64,000 bases of DNA from Lacticaseibacillus thailandensis DSM 22698 = JCM 13996. GTDB lineage: Bacteria; Bacillota; Bacilli; Lactobacillales; Lactobacillaceae. Shown here piece by piece: positions 62,092 to 64,000 of this stretch; the first letter of the stretch is position 1, and each line of letters begins with the position of its first letter. Location: positions 558,001 to 622,000 of the forward strand of contig NZ_BBER01000001.1 in NCBI RefSeq assembly GCF_001312865.1, in the 5' to 3' direction. The position numbers were made by a program, and so were the translations under genes. The notes under the pieces were generated by a model. That model was not told the origin of the DNA, did not search any database, and worked only from the letters and a program-made list of their open reading frames with translations.

Positions 62092-63452
62092 GATGTTTTT
62101 CCTCCTCGATGTTCACCGTCTTGATTGTCGCGTCCACCGACCCGTGATCAGCGTGAATCGTGACGTCCGCACCCACCACGTATTCGTGGGCGGTGCGTAA
62201 TACATGCCCCTGGCGTCGGTCGTATAGGCATAGCCCCGGCTCAGTGTCCGTAAGGGGCTAAGGCTATCCAAAGCCGCCGCCAGTTGCGCCACCCGTTGTC
62301 GCCGTTGTTGCACGGTCGCCCGCGTGGCGGCGCCTAGCCGCCGCTGGAGGTTCGCTACGGTAACCTGGTTACTACTAATGCGTGCTGCCAATCCCGACCG
62401 CTGCAGGCGACTTTGCGCCAAATTTAACCGGCTGCGCAATTGGGCCAGTTGCGCCGGAAAACTGCGGAATAAACGTGACCGCAGTAAGTCCAATTTTTGC
62501 ATCTGCCCGTCATATAACCTTGATGGTTGTGTGAGCACGACACTTTGCCGCGCCCGGTCGAGCCGGTACCGCAGGCGCGCCAGGATTGCTGACTGGGCCC
62601 GCACCAAGCGTTGGGCCAATTTGGTCACGTTTTGCCCCGCCTCCGCTGCGGTCACCGGCGTCACGTATTCGGCCGCGGCCGTCGGGGTGGCAGCGCGATA
62701 ATCGGCGGCGTAATCCGCAATGGTCACGTCCGTTTCGTGACCCACGGAGGAAATTACCGGTATGTGCATCGCCACGATGGCTCGCGCCACCGCTTCCTCG
62801 TTGAACGGCCACAAATCTTCGAGTGAACCACCACCACGACCAATGATCACGGCGTCAAAGCCGCCGTACTGGTCAACGCGTTGTAGCTGCCTGACGATAT
62901 CGGGTGCCGCCGCATCCCCCTGCACCTGCGCTGGAAACAACGTAATCGCTAATTGGGGGTAACGCCGACGCACGGTAGTAATAATATCGTGAATCACCGC
63001 GCCACTAGGACTGGTGACCACCGCGACTTTACGCGGATACTGGACTAACGGTGTGTGGTCGTGAATAGCGTACAGGCCCTCTTTGCGCAGCCGTTCGTTG
63101 AGCTGTGCATACGCCAACGCCAGCACCCCCTGCCCCGCGGGTTCCAGTCGCTCAATTGTCAGCTGGTAATTACCCGAAGGCTCGTACACGGTCACACGCC
63201 CCACGGCCAGCACCGCCATGCCGTCCTCCAACTTGAAGGCCAACTTTTGGAAGGCTGATTTAAACATGACGGCGCTGATCTTGCGTGCTCATCCTTCAGG
63301 GAAAAGTACTGGTGGGCGGGACGCAACCGGAAGTTAGACACTTCACCCGCGACAAACACCTGCTTCAAGTACGGATCAAAGTCAAATTTTCGCTTAATGT
63401 ACCGGTTCAACATGCTGACTGATAAGTATTCACTCGCATCAGGTGTTGCCAT
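62084..63452 (-). CDS. xseA: Exodeoxyribonuclease VII large subunit (two frameshifts)
   Basis: Single-strand exonuclease subunit, about 456 codons. Start ATG at 63452 ([18 protein letters not shown]), with GGAGGGG. N-terminal OB fold ([20 protein letters not shown]), catalytic region [20 protein letters not shown] and [33 protein letters not shown], then coiled coil. Frames break near 63275 and 62205; the tail continues as NIEEEKHHE and overlaps xseB. Confidence 0.95.
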
Positions 63453-63487
63453 CTGCATCCCCTCCATACCTATAGATTTCGCGTTTA

Positions 63488-63529
63488 TGTAATAAAGGCC
63501 CGGGACAAAAGCAATCGTCTCGAGCCTTT
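63488..63529 (-). terminator. Terminator of nusB
   Basis: Stem of 12 pairs with one mismatch (63494-63506 with 63517-63529), followed on the minus strand by TTTATTAC. Confidence 0.75.
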
Positions 63530-63564
63530 TTTATTGTCACGCCCACCGCGTAGGCGGCTTGGCG

Positions 63565-63963
63565 TTACTCTTGCTTAACAAAGTTGCCCAACACCCCGTT
63601 AATAAACTTCACGGCGCTGTCATCACTGTACTGCTTGGCTAATTCGAGCACTTCGTTGACGGCCACCTTATCGGGCACGTCATCTTCAAACTTAATTTCG
63701 TACAGGCCTAGCCGTAACAACACTAGATCCGGCTTGGACAGGCGGGCCATCGTCCAACCTGACCGTAGTTCTGGCTTGATAGCGGCATCCAGCTCATCGC
63801 GCTTAGCCAATACCCCATTGACCAAGTCAAACAGGTACTCTGGGGCAACCTCATTTTTGGGCAAAGCCGCCTTATACGTCATATCCCGGTCCCCGTCTGG
63901 ATTCAATTCCAGCGCAAACAGGGTTTTGAAAGCAGCTTCACGAATTGCGTGACGCGTTAACAT
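63565..63963 (-). CDS. nusB: Transcription antitermination factor NusB
   Basis: RNA-binding all-helical protein of about 132 residues for rRNA operon antitermination. Start ATG at 63963 (MLTRHAIREAAFKTLFALEL), overlapping the upstream stop (TGATG). The conserved DKVAVNEVLELAKQYSDDSA and FINGVLGNF are present. Intact. Confidence 0.97.
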   Translation of the reverse strand: MLTRHAIREAAFKTLFALELNPDGDRDMTYKAALPKNEVAPEYLFDLVNGVLAKRDELDAAIKPELRSGWTMARLSKPDLVLLRLGLYEIKFEDDVPDKVAVNEVLELAKQYSDDSAVKFINGVLGNFVKQE

Positions 63964-64000
63964 CAATCGTCTTCCTCTGTTGTTTCGTCTTCCTCATCGT
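63962..64000 (-). CDS. yqhY: Asp23/Gls24 family protein YqhY, C-terminal tail (cut by window edge)
   Basis: Only the last 11-12 codons are in the window: DEEDETTEEDD and a TGA sharing bases with the nusB ATG. An acidic tail right before nusB is typical of YqhY, an Asp23-like protein. The identification rests mainly on position. Confidence 0.6.

Overview
The window looks like chromosome of a GC-rich member of the Lactobacillaceae (Gram-positive, Bacillota). The reasons are strong GGAGG-type ribosome binding sites, PolC-type replicase, the pyrH-frr, rnc-smc-ftsY, ffh-rpsP-khpA-rimM-trmD-rplS, gmk-rpoZ-priA-fmt-rsmB-prpC-pknB-rsgA-rpe-thiN and nusB-xseA-xseB-ispA-tlyA-argR-recN gene orders, a partial lactate oxidase, and many TTG/GTG start codons. 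The species cannot be named from the sequence alone.

Layout, left to right. 1-430: 5' part of a lactate oxidase gene. 0.5-14.4 kb: housekeeping genes on the minus strand (polC, proS, rseP, cdsA, uppS, frr, pyrH, tsf, rpsB, then a GIY-YIG protein and a tRNA methyltransferase-like gene). 14.4-22.0 kb: mixed accessory stretch (PlsC acyltransferase, APC amino-acid permease, TetR regulator, heterodimeric ABC exporter pair, sirtuin). 22.1-26.9 kb: yneF, then rplS-trmD-rimM and khpA-rpsP-ffh-ylxM. 27.0-34.5 kb: an accessory block between ylxM and ftsY, which are often neighbours (APC antiporter, basic amino-acid decarboxylase, MntH manganese transporter, TetR regulator, YnbB-type lyase). 34.5-45.7 kb: ftsY, smc, rnc, acpP, plsX, recG, fakA, asp23-like gene. 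45.9 kb: rpmB, facing the other way. 46.2-57.3 kb: thiN to gmk. 57.5 kb: a small plus-strand gene under two LexA-type boxes. 57.9-64 kb: recN, argR, tlyA, ispA, xseB, xseA, nusB and the tail of a Gls24-family gene.

About two dozen genes, including ones no cell can lose (polC, proS, rpsB, ffh, plsX), are broken by single-base frameshifts. Several are at homopolymer runs of 7-8 bases. The simplest reading is uncorrected long-read indels, so these genes are annotated as full-length CDS spans with the break noted, not as pseudogenes.

The observations most worth following are: the SOS-controlled small gene at 57.5 kb, whose C-terminal half resembles the YolD-like proteins that accompany Y-family polymerases; a GC-rich intergenic repeat with two tandem copies overlapping the 3' end of rsgA and a diverged copy 14 kb away whose hairpin is kept by changed base pairs; and the acid/manganese block at 27-34.5 kb with its divergent decarboxylase-antiporter pair. 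No tRNA, rRNA, CRISPR array, insertion sequence or prophage gene was recognised.
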